Shown here in pieces: positions 1 to 9,045 of a stretch of DNA of 64,000 bases (the first letter of the stretch is position 1; every line of letters begins with the position of its first letter). The translations under genes and the position numbers were made by a program. The notes beneath the pieces are model-generated. The model did no database searches. It was not told the DNA's origin and saw nothing but the letters and a program-made list of their open reading frames with translations. Origin of the DNA: Halalkalibacter urbisdiaboli (GTDB lineage: Bacteria > Bacillota > Bacilli > Bacillales > Bacillaceae_D); contig NZ_MVJM01000002.1 in assembly GCF_002156385.1 (NCBI RefSeq), forward strand, positions 641,816-705,815, written 5' to 3'.

Positions 1-131
1 GCAATAATTAACCAGTGACTTAAAGTTATCTTGTCTCAATTATTTACAATAAGCTTGCCCATCTAGGAACAACGGTGTACATTTAAAACAATGTGTAAGA
101 TTTACCTAAAAATTGAATAGAGGTGGTTTGT

Positions 132-1493
132 TTGTTTTTTAAAAAACAGCAAGTTCTAGACAAAGATAACACCGCAGTAAAAAGTTCTATTGACGGCCAA
201 ATACAAGTAGCCGCAGACCAGTTAAAGGGTGTTTCAGAGCAAATGAAGCTCGCAGCTCAGTCTCTCAATCATATTGCTCTTTCTAATAAAGAAACGACAG
301 AAGAACTATTAGAGCATAGTGAGAAAACAGCCGACTATACCGTACAAGTTTCCGATAAAATGAAAAGCATTGAGTCATCCGCTTTAAAAATCGCCTCTGT
401 ATCTAAAGACATTCAAGACCATAGTCAAACATCGAATCAAGAGCTTATTCAATCATGGGATTCGTTGCAAAGGCTTCATGAAAAAATGGATCACATTCGT
501 ACCAATCACTATACTTTACTGAAACAAATGGAAAGTCTTGTTGAGCATTCTAATAAAGTTGACCAAATCATCCATACGATTGGAGCCATATCGCAAAAAA
601 CAAGTATCCTCGCTCTTAACGCATCCATTGAAGCGGCTCGTGCTGGCGAACATGGAAAAGGATTTTCGGTCGTTGCAAATGAAGTTGGAAATCTAGCAAA
701 CCAAACCTCCAAAGCAGTAGAACAAACACGAGAAAGTATACAGCTAATTCAGCAAGAAATAAATTTATCAACAGATATGGTTCATGAGGAAACAGAGCAA
801 GTGGAAGAAGGCTCAAAGGATATGACTAAAGTACTAACACAGCTAGAATCCTTTAAAGAAAAGCTTAGTAGCATTACATCAATGGTCACCGATTCAACAG
901 TTGCCGTAAATGAGCAATCTAGCAATGTTCAAGAAATCTCGAGCATTCTCGAGCATATTACAACAATGTCAATTAAAAACAAAGACAATGTCTTCCAAGT
1001 AAACGACGATATGGAGCGTCAAAATCACAGCATTGAGCAAATCTTATTGATTAGCGACGCACTGACAAAAACATCAGATGATTTGCAAAGTGTTATCCAA
1101 AACGACCAAGTTGCAGCAACAATGCAGCTTGATATGAATATTGTTGAAAGGGTGAAAACCGAACTTAATCGCTTACAACATACAGAAGCCTTTTACCCGA
1201 TTGTCCCCGAACAACACGAAATGATTTTAAATCATTTCAGTCAAAATCATGATGAAGTCGATGCTATTTGGACAAATCGCCCTGATGGAACCTTTATTCA
1301 CTCAACTCCACCAGCTGGGCTCGTCAATGCCAAGGCAAGACCATGGTTTGTTGAAGCAATGAAAGGAGAGGTTTATGTATCTCAAGTGTATACGTCAGCC
1401 TTAACGAAAAATTCCTGCGTTACAATTTCTTTGCCTATTTATCACGAAAACGAAATTGTTATAATCATTGGAGTTGATTTAGCGTTGAATTAA
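132..1493 (+). CDS. Cytoplasmic methyl-accepting chemotaxis protein with C-terminal Cache/PDC-like sensor
   Basis: This is a chemoreceptor signalling protein that should control CheA. It has no membrane segment. The signalling hairpin tip is present around residues 155-195 ([20 protein letters not shown], then VVANEV), flanked by long heptad-rich coiled coil. The last ~105 residues look like a PDC/Cache sensor ([18 protein letters not shown] followed by a CVTISLPI strand), a fold normally found outside the cell and at the N terminus. The frame opens at a GTG at 123, but AGAGGTGG at 119-126 places a TTG at 132 at the right distance (protein MFFKKQQ..., 453 residues), so that start is chosen. 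A 12-bp-stem hairpin follows the stop codon. The receptor call is firm; the sensor assignment is from pattern only. Confidence 0.85.
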   Translation: MFFKKQQVLDKDNTAVKSSIDGQIQVAADQLKGVSEQMKLAAQSLNHIALSNKETTEELLEHSEKTADYTVQVSDKMKSIESSALKIASVSKDIQDHSQTSNQELIQSWDSLQRLHEKMDHIRTNHYTLLKQMESLVEHSNKVDQIIHTIGAISQKTSILALNASIEAARAGEHGKGFSVVANEVGNLANQTSKAVEQTRESIQLIQQEINLSTDMVHEETEQVEEGSKDMTKVLTQLESFKEKLSSITSMVTDSTVAVNEQSSNVQEISSILEHITTMSIKNKDNVFQVNDDMERQNHSIEQILLISDALTKTSDDLQSVIQNDQVAATMQLDMNIVERVKTELNRLQHTEAFYPIVPEQHEMILNHFSQNHDEVDAIWTNRPDGTFIHSTPPAGLVNAKARPWFVEAMKGEVYVSQVYTSALTKNSCVTISLPIYHENEIVIIIGVDLALN

Positions 1494-1571
1494 GAAAGAC
1501 AACGATACATACTAAATTTCTAGAAATGAATATGCTTATTGCTAAAATACCATTTATACTCTCATAATAAA

Positions 1572-1600
1572 ACAGAAGCCGACTCAATGTTGGCTTCTGT
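1572..1600. terminator. Bidirectional hairpin between convergent chemoreceptor genes
   Basis: ACAGAAGCCGAC at 1572-1583 pairs with GTTGGCTTCTGT at 1589-1600 (one G-T pair), loop of 5. It lies between the plus-strand receptor and the minus-strand receptor remnant. A T-rich tract follows on the minus-strand side. Confidence 0.6.
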
Positions 1601-1635
1601 TACAATCCTTCTCTAACTACGTTAATCTTGCTTTA

Positions 1636-2066
1636 TTATATTTTGAACTTCTGAATTTCTTCATTTAGTGTTTCTGAAATCCTCGCTAATTCATTTGCGC
1701 TAGCATTTACCTCTTCTACTGTCGCAGATTGTTCTTGGGCTGCAGCTGTAACCTCCTGAGAGGAAGCAGAGGTTTGTTCAATGATACTTGCAGACTCCTT
1801 AGCAGCTATCAAAACTTCATTTGAATTTGTCTTTATTTGTTCCGAAACCTGTTTAATCTCTTCAGCGAATTGTTTAGTATCTTGAACTTTTTCCGTTATC
1901 TTTTCTAAAGTAATATTGTTTCGATTCACAAGTTCACTTTGATTATTAACTACGTAAACTTGACTTTCTATTGCGCCTATATTGATGTTAATTTCTTTTT
2001 GTAAAATAATAATAATATGCTTATAAAACCTATTGATATTTTAGTACCTATCTTTACGTTTTTCAT
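1636..2066 (-). pseudogene. Decayed methyl-accepting chemotaxis protein (N-terminal start and C-terminal tail only)
   Basis: A good ribosome binding site (GGGGGAGAG) precedes ATG at 2066, which encodes a typical receptor N terminus (MKNVKIGTKISIGF and a hydrophobic run). This frame stops after 29 codons near 1977. A second frame from about 2040 down to 1636 then gives the C-terminal methylation-helix end of a receptor (residues like IIEQTSASSQEVTAAAQEQS and a final EIQKFKI, the same ending as the intact receptor at 43984). The periplasmic sensor, second membrane helix, HAMP and hairpin tip are all missing. I infer an internal deletion with a frameshift. The 97-residue open frame starting at GTG 1929 is unlikely to be an independent gene. 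Confidence 0.8.
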
Positions 2067-2314
2067 CGTCTCTCCCCCATCCTGTTTTCTTTACTGTTTT
2101 ATCGTTCCCGAGAATATGTATGTTGTAAGGCTACTTTTCTGGCTCAAATTATCAATCTTAATAGTTAAACCTTCGTCATATCATACGAAAATTTTATAAC
2201 AAAATTCGACTTTAAAATACATTTCTATATACAAATAACGACAAAATTCGTCGAACTCTATGGGAGGATAGGCAAATTGGGCAAGCTTAATTGCTTACAA
2301 ATGATCAAAAGAAA

Positions 2315-2337
2315 GAAGCCTCAAAAGTTGAGGCTTC
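2315..2337 (-). terminator. Terminator of the crcB pair
   Basis: A perfect 10-bp stem (GAAGCCTCAA / TTGAGGCTTC, loop of 3) starts at the crcB stop codon and is followed on the minus strand by a T-rich tract. Confidence 0.85.
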
Positions 2338-2687
2338 TAAAGAAAAGCTAGTGCAAAAGCAGCAATCGATCCGATTAAACTAAAACCAACATATAAACTA
2401 AACGAGCGCCACTGTTTTTTCAAATAGAGCTGGCTTGCTTCAACACTAAACGTAGAATATGTCGTAAATGCACCAAAAAAACCGGCCCCTATGAGCAAAT
2501 AGAGTGCCTCGCCTTCTATCTGATAATAGCGCAAGAAAATACCAAGACTAAAAGAGCCGATAATATTTACAATGAGCATCGCAATTGGAAACGGTGGATT
2601 GGGATAACGTTTCATAAGGTAGCGACCTAGTTCATACCGGAACATCGCCCCTAAAGCCCCTCCGAGCATGAGAAGAACTACAGTCAA
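2337..2687 (-). CDS. crcB: Fluoride channel subunit CrcB/FluC (second gene of pair)
   Basis: CrcB/FluC proteins are small four-helix membrane proteins that form dual-topology fluoride channels and keep cytoplasmic fluoride low. This 116-residue protein has the family motifs GGALGAMFRYELGR at the N terminus, the N-I-I-G-S-F helix start (residues ~40-46) and GFFGAFTTYSTFS (~68-80), with four hydrophobic segments. It starts with TTG after AGGTGGGG and overlaps the stop of the upstream crcB by four bases, so the two are translationally coupled. Bacillaceae often carry two unequal crcB genes that assemble as a heterodimer, which fits here. I could not find a clear fluoride riboswitch upstream of the pair. 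Confidence 0.95.
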   Translation of the reverse strand: MTVVLLMLGGALGAMFRYELGRYLMKRYPNPPFPIAMLIVNIIGSFSLGIFLRYYQIEGEALYLLIGAGFFGAFTTYSTFSVEASQLYLKKQWRSFSLYVGFSLIGSIAAFALAFL

Positions 2688-3079
2688 CTGTCCCCCACCT
2701 CTTTTCGCCTAGACAGTTTTGTTGTAAAGGAATAGCCAATAAGTGCACACACAATTCCGCCTAGTAAAGAGGAGCTCACATAGATTACAGCTTGGAGTAA
2801 ATGATTTTCAAGCAGGAAAACCGTATCTGCTGCTAAAGTGGACATTGTTGTAAATCCTCCACATAGGCCAACACCAAGACCAAGCCTCACCCATTCTTTA
2901 GGGATTCGATACATGAACCAGCCTGTCAAAGCCCCCAAAACAAAACTTCCGATAATATTTGCAAGAAACGTCCCCATTGGATAACCGGTTGAAAAGCCGG
3001 TTGCGAGGATGAACCGCAAAAGCGTGCCAATTCCAGCACCAACAGCTATTGAAACTAAATTAACGATGCGCTCTTTCAT
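2684..3079 (-). CDS. crcB: Fluoride channel subunit CrcB/FluC (first gene of pair)
   Basis: This is the partner of the gene at 2337 and probably its heterodimer mate. Its motifs are GAGIGTLLRFILA at the N terminus, NIIGSFVLGALTG and GLCGGFTTMSTLA, again with four membrane helices; the FTTMSTLA motif carries the phenylalanine/serine/threonine positions that line the fluoride path in the family. The frame opens at a TTG at 3094, but GGAGG five bases before ATG 3079 makes that the better start (131 residues, MKERIVNL...). The C-terminal tail is basic. The gene is convergent with yjbQ only through a 280-bp spacer that shows no other gene. Confidence 0.95.
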   Translation of the reverse strand: MKERIVNLVSIAVGAGIGTLLRFILATGFSTGYPMGTFLANIIGSFVLGALTGWFMYRIPKEWVRLGLGVGLCGGFTTMSTLAADTVFLLENHLLQAVIYVSSSLLGGIVCALIGYSFTTKLSRRKEVGDS

Positions 3080-3358
3080 AACAGCCTCCATCAAATGTAT
3101 ACCATTACTTTACTTGAATCCATTAGACAGAACAAGGATTTATAAAGGTAAAAGCGGATTGAGCTGATAACATCATTAGATCGCAAAATCACAACCCCCT
3201 TCACCTTCCCAATCAATAATAGACGACATCTCTTCTAAAATGGTTCTTTCATCATCGACTTAAAATTATTCATAATTTGATTAATAAAAATAAAGAAGTT
3301 GTTGATCTTAGAGAGAGCTTTTGATAAGAGTAAATAAGAAGCTGATAGGAGGATGAAG

Positions 3359-3763
3359 ATGGAAACAACATTATTTTTATCAACAAACCGAAGAGATCAA
3401 ATGATTGATATCACGGATCAAATCGAACAATGGTTAAAGGAAACAGGCGTACAAGCTGGTATTCTTATTGTCACTTCTCTGCATACGACAGCAGGAATTA
3501 CTGTAAATGAAAATGCTGATCCTGATGTAAAGACTGATTTCCTAAGACGTCTAGATGAAGTGTATCCATGGGAGCATCCTAAGGACCGGCATATGGAAGG
3601 AAATACAGCAGCCCACCTTAAAACTAGTACTGTTGGTCATTCACAAACACTAGTGATATCAAACGGGCGTCTCGTATTAGGGACTTGGCAAGGGGTCTAT
3701 TTTTGTGAATTTGACGGACCACGAAGAAATAGAAAATGCTTCTTAAAGGTCGTAGGTGAATAA
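3359..3763 (+). CDS. yjbQ: YjbQ-family protein (UPF0047)
   Basis: YjbQ/UPF0047 is a small conserved enzyme-like family; some members have been reported to have weak thiamine phosphate synthase activity, but the physiological role is unsettled. Family marks seen here are [19 protein letters not shown] with the conserved histidine and aspartate, [11 protein letters not shown] with two more conserved histidines, and the closing [15 protein letters not shown]. Length (134 residues) is typical. Two in-frame ATGs exist at 3353 and 3359; AGGAGG at 3347-3352 directly abuts the first and is six bases from the second, so 3359 is the start. A 17-bp hairpin follows the gene. Confidence 0.92.
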   Translation: METTLFLSTNRRDQMIDITDQIEQWLKETGVQAGILIVTSLHTTAGITVNENADPDVKTDFLRRLDEVYPWEHPKDRHMEGNTAAHLKTSTVGHSQTLVISNGRLVLGTWQGVYFCEFDGPRRNRKCFLKVVGE

Positions 3764-3774
3764 CAAAAAAATTG

Positions 3775-3815
3775 AGGGCACTGAAAAAGGGTGGGTTTCC
3801 CTTTTTCAGTGCCCT
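3775..3815. terminator. 17-bp hairpin terminator of the GGGCACTGAAAAAGGG family
   Basis: AGGGCACTGAAAAAGGG at 3775-3791 pairs perfectly with 3799-3815, loop of 7. It lies between the convergent yjbQ and the gene at 3834 and is a solo copy of the end hairpin of the dispersed repeat family described under findings. Confidence 0.85.
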
Positions 3816-3833
3816 TTGATTCTTACCTTTTTA

Positions 3834-4337
3834 TTACCCTCTATGTAAAAGTTTGCTACCTCCGCAAACAAACAGTACTACACCAAAGGTAAGAATGACG
3901 ACAACAGGAGAAATAATCATTATGAAGGACAATACAATCATTGTTAGGCCAACAAGGAGATAATGTTGAACTGCATGTAAACGATAGGCCCTCTGCTTAA
4001 TATGCCAAGCGCGAAAGTACCCTTGCAAAAAACCTAAGCATACCTGTAGTAAAATCGCAATATAAGGTAGAAAATCAACCGAAATGTTGATATTCCCTAC
4101 AACTAGGTAGACAATACCCATAGCTATATAACAAAAGGCGATTGATGGTTTCCTAATCTTTTCCGATTGAAAAACACAATATCCCCAAGCTGCAGCAAAT
4201 GAAAAAACGGCAAACAACCAAGCAAATAACGTATAGGTTAAGGAGACCTCTTTCAACCAAATGATATAATAGGGAAAAACAGCCACCTGCCCAACTGTTA
4301 CAATAAGTGGGATGTACCGCTCGCTTTTATTAACCAT
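3834..4337 (-). CDS. Integral membrane protein of unknown function
   Basis: This 167-residue protein has about six hydrophobic segments (from TVGQVAVFPYYIIWL at residue 14 to the C-terminal VVVILTFGVVLFVCGG) separated by short basic loops such as QSEKIRKPS and HIKQRAYRLH. I recognise no family. It starts at ATG after AAAGGGGC. It follows the FAD-dependent oxidoreductase gene by 11 bases and is very likely co-transcribed, so a role beside that membrane enzyme (for example as quinone-side or anchoring partner) is possible but not shown. Confidence 0.7.
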   Translation of the reverse strand: MVNKSERYIPLIVTVGQVAVFPYYIIWLKEVSLTYTLFAWLFAVFSFAAAWGYCVFQSEKIRKPSIAFCYIAMGIVYLVVGNINISVDFLPYIAILLQVCLGFLQGYFRAWHIKQRAYRLHAVQHYLLVGLTMIVLSFIMIISPVVVILTFGVVLFVCGGSKLLHRG

Positions 4338-4348
4338 AAAAAGCCCCT

Positions 4349-5818
4349 TTACTTAATATAATGATCATAAAAGAGATTCTGAAAGACCTCGTTAGGGTCT
4401 CTGCTTTCCTTTTCCTTCTTAAACTGTTCCCATTGAGGGTATGCCCTCATGAATTGGTCCCTTGATTGATATCGATAATATGGAAGGTAATACGTCCCTC
4501 CATGTTGAAGCGTTAAATCTGTCCACTTTTGGATGATCGTTTCTGCATCAGCAACTTCATTTTCCTTCAATCCATGCTGAATTAGGATGACAAGTCCAAA
4601 CATATCTTCTTTCGCATAGTTTAGATGAGTACCATCATCCTTCGCTGCATAACGGACAGTAATATTATGCACTTTGAAATCCTCGTCCTTATCATTAGCG
4701 GAAAGCAATTGTTTAAGGTCATTCATGTATTCTTCATATGAATCTATCGGAACAAAGAACTCTTGGAGCACTTCCACTCGGCTAGGTTTTGTGAATTCCA
4801 TAAAAGTAGATTCTGAGCGCATGACGTTATTTCGAGTCATCGTCCTTCCATCGATAGAATCAATATATTTTTTTTGAATTTCCCAAAAAAGGTCCTCTAG
4901 TTTCCCACCTTGTCTCCCAAGATCTAGCGCCAACTTACTTAGACGTGCTCCGTCCTCTTCTTTTAATGGTGTTACATCGTCCTTCTTGCCCGTATAATCA
5001 TAGTTAATGACATACATTTCTTCTAAAAACGTCTTCGGGGCCACACTGACTCTTGCATAATGCATCGCAGTCTCTTTATTTGCTAATAAAGACATAAAAT
5101 AAGCTTCATAGTCTTGCAAGCTTAGCTGCTCTGTTTGAATAAGGTACACATCATTATCGGTTAGTTCTAACGTCACATCCAAAATGACCCCGAACAATCC
5201 GAATCCTCCAAACACATACTTCATCCAATCCTCTTGGTCATCACGATTAACAGTCTTAATTTCTCCTGTTGGAGTTAGTAGAGTCATTTCCTTTATCGTT
5301 CCTGCCATTGAACCGAAGCGAATATCTCGGCCGTGTGCATTAACAGAAAGAGAACCACCAATCGTAAAAATAGACTGAGATTGAGTTACCTTTAAGGCTA
5401 ATCCGTGTGAATTTATAACCTCCTGAACATCTTCCCACGTTGCCCCCGCTTCTACCCGGATCGTTTTTGTCATTGGATCAAAAGCTAGAACTTTGTTAAA
5501 CGTCCGCATATCAAGAACGACACCATCTTTGTAATACGTGTGTCCCCCTTGTGAATGCTGTAGGCCAGCAACTGAAATCTGCCGGCCATTTACTATTGCA
5601 TCTTTCACAAGCTTTTGCAAATCAGTTACCGCTTCAGCTTTAATGACTCGCTCAACTCGTTCAGGAAGAAGACCTGTATAATCTGTTAAGAGATTATGTT
5701 GAGAGAGACCATATTTTCTTTTCTCAATCGGTATATTCCACACTATCCATGCAATCATTAGAAAAACAAGAGACGCGAGAAGCCATGGTTTTTTCATAAC
5801 TTTAAATACCTTTTGCAT
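4349..5818 (-). CDS. Membrane-anchored FAD-binding (PCMH-type) oxidoreductase
   Basis: The protein has an N-terminal signal-anchor (residues ~12-30, hydrophobic after KKPW) and then an FAD-binding PCMH domain of the berberine-bridge / aldonolactone-oxidase superfamily: ISVAGLQHSQGG, VVLDMRTFNKVL, the VEAGATWEDV segment, IGGSLSVNAHGRD and the GGFGLFGVI segment. The C-terminal half would form the substrate cap and contains HYARV and LPYYRYQ. Such enzymes oxidise sugars, lactones or alcohols and pass electrons to oxygen or the respiratory chain; the substrate cannot be read here. The frame opens at GTG 5824, but AGGAG five bases before ATG 5818 fixes the start (489 residues). It is the first gene of a two-gene unit. 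Confidence 0.85.
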   Translation of the reverse strand: MQKVFKVMKKPWLLASLVFLMIAWIVWNIPIEKRKYGLSQHNLLTDYTGLLPERVERVIKAEAVTDLQKLVKDAIVNGRQISVAGLQHSQGGHTYYKDGVVLDMRTFNKVLAFDPMTKTIRVEAGATWEDVQEVINSHGLALKVTQSQSIFTIGGSLSVNAHGRDIRFGSMAGTIKEMTLLTPTGEIKTVNRDDQEDWMKYVFGGFGLFGVILDVTLELTDNDVYLIQTEQLSLQDYEAYFMSLLANKETAMHYARVSVAPKTFLEEMYVINYDYTGKKDDVTPLKEEDGARLSKLALDLGRQGGKLEDLFWEIQKKYIDSIDGRTMTRNNVMRSESTFMEFTKPSRVEVLQEFFVPIDSYEEYMNDLKQLLSANDKDEDFKVHNITVRYAAKDDGTHLNYAKEDMFGLVILIQHGLKENEVADAETIIQKWTDLTLQHGGTYYLPYYRYQSRDQFMRAYPQWEQFKKEKESRDPNEVFQNLFYDHYIK

Positions 5819-5918
5819 AAACACTCCTACTTATTATAATTTATGTAAAATTTACCAACAAAACATTCATCTGTCACTAACATTCTAAATTGTAAATCTT
5901 CTTTCGGAAGCGACTAAG

Positions 5919-6372
5919 GTGATTATTTTATTACAAAACATAGACCATTTTCACTATTTTTTAAAACATAAAAAGGATTTGTTTATAGCATCCCACTTGC
6001 CTAGTTCCTTAGAAATGGAATTGGTTTATCAGACACTTGATAAACTTGTAGAAGCCACTGTTCATTTTCATCCAGAGGCAATTCTTCACTCTGATCAGGG
6101 AGTCCACTATACGAATCCAATATTTCAGGAGAAGGGAAAGGAATTAGGTATTCGTCAGTCTATGTCTAGAAAGGGAAACTGTTGGGACAACTCTCCAATG
6201 GAATTATTCTTTGGTCAATTTAAAGAACACGTCAATTACAAGAGCTCGAAAATCTTACAGAATTAAAGCACGAAGTGAATGAGTTCATAGAAGAATACAA
6301 TAATCATCGTTACCAGTGGGGATTAATGAAAATGACCCGGCTTAATACCGAGGTCATTTACTAGCTGCTTAA
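5919..6372 (+). mobile_element. IS3-family transposase remnant (C-terminal DDE part, frameshifted)
   Basis: The open frame to 6266 holds the second aspartate region and the DDE glutamate region of an IS3-type OrfB: AILHSDQGVHYTNPIF, SRKGNCWDNSPMELFFGQFK. After EHVNYK one base is missing and the sequence continues in another frame (ELENLTELKHEVNEF, EEYNNHRYQWGLMKM), then degenerates near the usual TPAQYR end, where TAA stands in place of a glutamine codon. The first aspartate, OrfA and the left end are absent. This is a dead fragment. It sits between the oxidoreductase unit and the export operon. Confidence 0.85.
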
Positions 6373-6431
6373 GTCTCTTTTTATTAACTGTCCATTTTAT
6401 GAGGTACAGTTCAGCCTCTCTTCTTAGCTTT

Positions 6432-7109
6432 TTACTTTTTAATCCCATTAAGTAATAACTCAATCATTGTTTTAATCATCATATCCTTATCCTTTGTGAA
6501 ACCCTCATGTTTTAACACTTGATGACTTATCACATATCCAAACATTGTATAGAAAAGCAAATCAACGATTGCCTCGCTATCAACATTTTTAAACTCACCT
6601 TCATTTATTCGTTGGTTAACAAATTCGGTCGCTTCTTGCTTAGCAGGGAGTGTAATGTATTTTATAATGGATTGAAGAATTTCCTCATGACTTAACGATT
6701 CACGCAATAGAATTCGAAGTACCTTTTCATTTTTCTCTAACAAGTCTAGACGATCCTTCGTCAAATCTTCCAATATCTTCCCAGTATCTTTGTCCTTCTT
6801 ATTAAATTGAGTTTTGACATCCTTTAAAATAGCGGGAGAACTGATTTTTATTATTAAAGGGGCTAACAAATGATACAACAAATTATTTTTAGATTTAAAA
6901 TTTCGAAAGATCGTTATCTCCGCGACTCCAGCTTCCTTCGCTATATTAGATGTTGTGCTATTTTCATACCCCTTTTTAGAAAATAACTCCATAGCTGCAT
7001 TAATGATCTTCATTTGGCTTTTTGAAAATTTATTTTCATTCTCCATCTCTTTAGCGAACTCTTCAATTGCCTGTTGTAAATCGCTCGTATCAATTGGTTC
7101 CTCTTTCAT
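6432..7109 (-). CDS. TetR/AcrR-family transcriptional regulator
   Basis: A helix-turn-helix domain lies around residues 25-70 (AAMELFSKKGYENSTTSNIA, EAGVAEITIFRNFKSKNNLL), followed by a variable ligand-binding domain. TetR proteins repress neighbouring efflux genes until a ligand binds. The gene is last in the HlyD-ATPase-permease-TetR operon, ten bases after the permease stop, so it is co-transcribed with its likely targets. An in-frame GTG at 7118 precedes the ATG at 7109; AGGTG six bases before the ATG favours the latter (225 residues). The palindrome at 9821-9832 upstream of the operon is the probable operator. Confidence 0.9.
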   Translation of the reverse strand: MKEEPIDTSDLQQAIEEFAKEMENENKFSKSQMKIINAAMELFSKKGYENSTTSNIAKEAGVAEITIFRNFKSKNNLLYHLLAPLIIKISSPAILKDVKTQFNKKDKDTGKILEDLTKDRLDLLEKNEKVLRILLRESLSHEEILQSIIKYITLPAKQEATEFVNQRINEGEFKNVDSEAIVDLLFYTMFGYVISHQVLKHEGFTKDKDMMIKTMIELLLNGIKK

Positions 7110-7118
7110 TGAACACAC

Positions 7119-8267
7119 CTACTCTAGCCGTTTTTTAAAGCTTAGTATTGTAGCAATACAGAGCAGGATTGTGAAGATTGATAGAATTATCGTTTGATTC
7201 CACAGTTCTTCAATACCTACCCCTTTTAAAAATATCCCTCTTAACATTTCTAAGAAATAGGTTAAGGGGATTAAACCACCTAACATTTGGATAACAAGAG
7301 GCATCGGGTCTCTTGGAAATACAAAACCAGACAAAATCACACTTGGCAAAATAATCGCAAAGGCCATTTGCATCGCCTGTAATTGATTTTTTGCTAAAGT
7401 AGAAACGAGTATGCCCATTGCTAGGGTCGTCACTAAGAATAACATACTTAATAACAACAGTAGTGGAATACTGCCTTCCACAGGAACACCAAACCATAGA
7501 ATACCTGTGATTAGAACAAATAAAAATGAAAATAATCCAATTCCCACATAAGGAGTTAATTTTCCAAGGATTAATTCACTTGGTTTGATCGGGGTAACCA
7601 TTAATTGTTCAATCGTTCCCCTTTCCTTTTCTCTTACAAGCGAAAAAGCTGTAAGAATCAATGTAACCTCTTGCATGATCAAGCCAATTAAGGCAGGGAT
7701 ATTAAATTTCATGACCTCCATATTTGGATTGTATAAGACTCGACTTTCTTCTACAAGTGGTTGGTTCATTCCTCCCAACCCTTTTTGATTAATGGCATCC
7801 ATTTGAATTTCAATAGATTTATTTTGAATGATTAATTTTGAGTTTGATAGGGCCGTTTTCGCAATCGTTGGATCAGAACCGTCTATTATTACTTGGACAG
7901 AGGCTTTATCACGAACGATATCCTTTGAATAGCTTTTCGGAATAACAAGCGCTAAACTTACTTTCCCTTCATCAAATAACTTCTCAATTTCGTTATAGGA
8001 AAGCGCATCAATAGAATGCTTGAAAAACTGACCATTTACAAAACCTTGGATGAGTTCGCGGCTTTCTGCTGTTTGATTTTGATCCCAAACGGCCATTTCA
8101 ATATTTTCTACTTCTGAGCTAACTGCGTAGCCTAACAAAAATAAGAGCATTACCGGTAATATTAATGCTATTGCTAGACTTGCTGGATCTTTTTTTATTT
8201 GGATAAGTTCCTTTTTTACAATAGCTGCATAACGACTAAACATAAAGGAAGGGGCTTTTTTAGACAT
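7119..8267 (-). CDS. ABC-2 type export permease
   Basis: This 382-residue membrane protein has the ABC-2 (YhhJ/YbhS-like) layout: one N-terminal helix after KKELIQIKKDPASLA, a large external domain (residues ~45-175), then five helices with the signature FSLVREKERGTIEQLMVTPIKPSELILGK shared by drug and unknown-substrate exporters (KERGT..L..P). It overlaps the ATPase gene by eight bases and would form the membrane channel with that ATPase and the HlyD-like adaptor. E. coli YbhFSR-YbhG uses two different permeases; here there is one, presumably a homodimer. The substrate is unknown. Confidence 0.9.
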   Translation of the reverse strand: MSKKAPSFMFSRYAAIVKKELIQIKKDPASLAIALILPVMLLFLLGYAVSSEVENIEMAVWDQNQTAESRELIQGFVNGQFFKHSIDALSYNEIEKLFDEGKVSLALVIPKSYSKDIVRDKASVQVIIDGSDPTIAKTALSNSKLIIQNKSIEIQMDAINQKGLGGMNQPLVEESRVLYNPNMEVMKFNIPALIGLIMQEVTLILTAFSLVREKERGTIEQLMVTPIKPSELILGKLTPYVGIGLFSFLFVLITGILWFGVPVEGSIPLLLLLSMLFLVTTLAMGILVSTLAKNQLQAMQMAFAIILPSVILSGFVFPRDPMPLVIQMLGGLIPLTYFLEMLRGIFLKGVGIEELWNQTIILSIFTILLCIATILSFKKRLE

Positions 8268-9027
8268 AAGTCAAACTGCCTCCTTTTAACGGATTATGAT
8301 CTTGTTGTTCAACTAGATTAATAAATAAATCATCCAGGTTTTGAACGTGATGAGCCTTTATCAATTCTTCTGGTTGACCTTTAATTAAAATATTTCCAAA
8401 GAAGATAAAACCGATTTCATTGCACAACTCCGCTTCGTCCATATAATGAGTAGTCACTAGAACCGTGACACCCTCTTTTGCAAGCTGGGTAATAATATCC
8501 CAAAAGATTCTTCTCGACACAGGATCAACTCCTGCAGTTGGCTCATCTAAAATGAGTAGTTCAGGGCGGTGGAGAAGGGCACAACACAGTGCTAAACGTT
8601 GTTTCCAACCGCCAGAAAGGGAGCCTGAGCATTGCTCCTCTCGGCCTACTAATCCCGCAAGTTCGATTAATTCATTTTGCCTATCTTTGCTTTCTTGACC
8701 TTTTAGTCCGTAAATGCCAGAATAAAATTCTAAGTTTTCTTTTACCGTTAATTCTTCATACAAACTAAATTTCTGTGACATATAACCAATCTTTTGTTTG
8801 ATACGTTCGGGCTCAGCTTTCACATCATAACCGAGAACTGTCCCTTTGCCCGATGTTGGCTCTAGAACACCACAAAGCATTCGAATCATTGTCGATTTCC
8901 CTGAACCGTTTGGACCTAAAAATCCGTATATGTGCCCTTTTGGAATTTTTAAGTCTACTTCATTTACGACTAATACGTTTCCAAATTGTTTTGTTAACTT
9001 TTCTGTATGTATCGCTAGTTCACTCAA
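8260..9027 (-). CDS. ABC exporter ATP-binding protein
   Basis: The 255-residue ATPase has Walker A GPNGSGKST (~38-46), Q-loop YMSQKFSLYEELT, signature LSGGWKQRL (tryptophan instead of the usual glutamine, as in several YbhF/CcmA-type exporters), Walker B LLILDEPTAGVDP and the switch histidine in VTTHYMDEAE. It should drive the ABC-2 permease encoded next. It starts at TTG 9027 after AGAGGTGA and follows the HlyD-like gene by 18 bases. Confidence 0.93.
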   Translation of the reverse strand: MSELAIHTEKLTKQFGNVLVVNEVDLKIPKGHIYGFLGPNGSGKSTMIRMLCGVLEPTSGKGTVLGYDVKAEPERIKQKIGYMSQKFSLYEELTVKENLEFYSGIYGLKGQESKDRQNELIELAGLVGREEQCSGSLSGGWKQRLALCCALLHRPELLILDEPTAGVDPVSRRIFWDIITQLAKEGVTVLVTTHYMDEAELCNEIGFIFFGNILIKGQPEELIKAHHVQNLDDLFINLVEQQDHNPLKGGSLTYV

Positions 9028-9045
9028 CAGTTTTCACCTCTTTTC

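Noticed and set aside
2017-2199. A 60-codon plus-strand hydrophobic frame
   Set aside because: It is the reverse strand of the decayed chemoreceptor start; no ribosome binding site.
3080-3358. Fluoride riboswitch upstream of crcB
   Set aside because: Looked for the GG-GATGG and CTGATG-type blocks on the minus strand; only weak partial matches, so not claimed.
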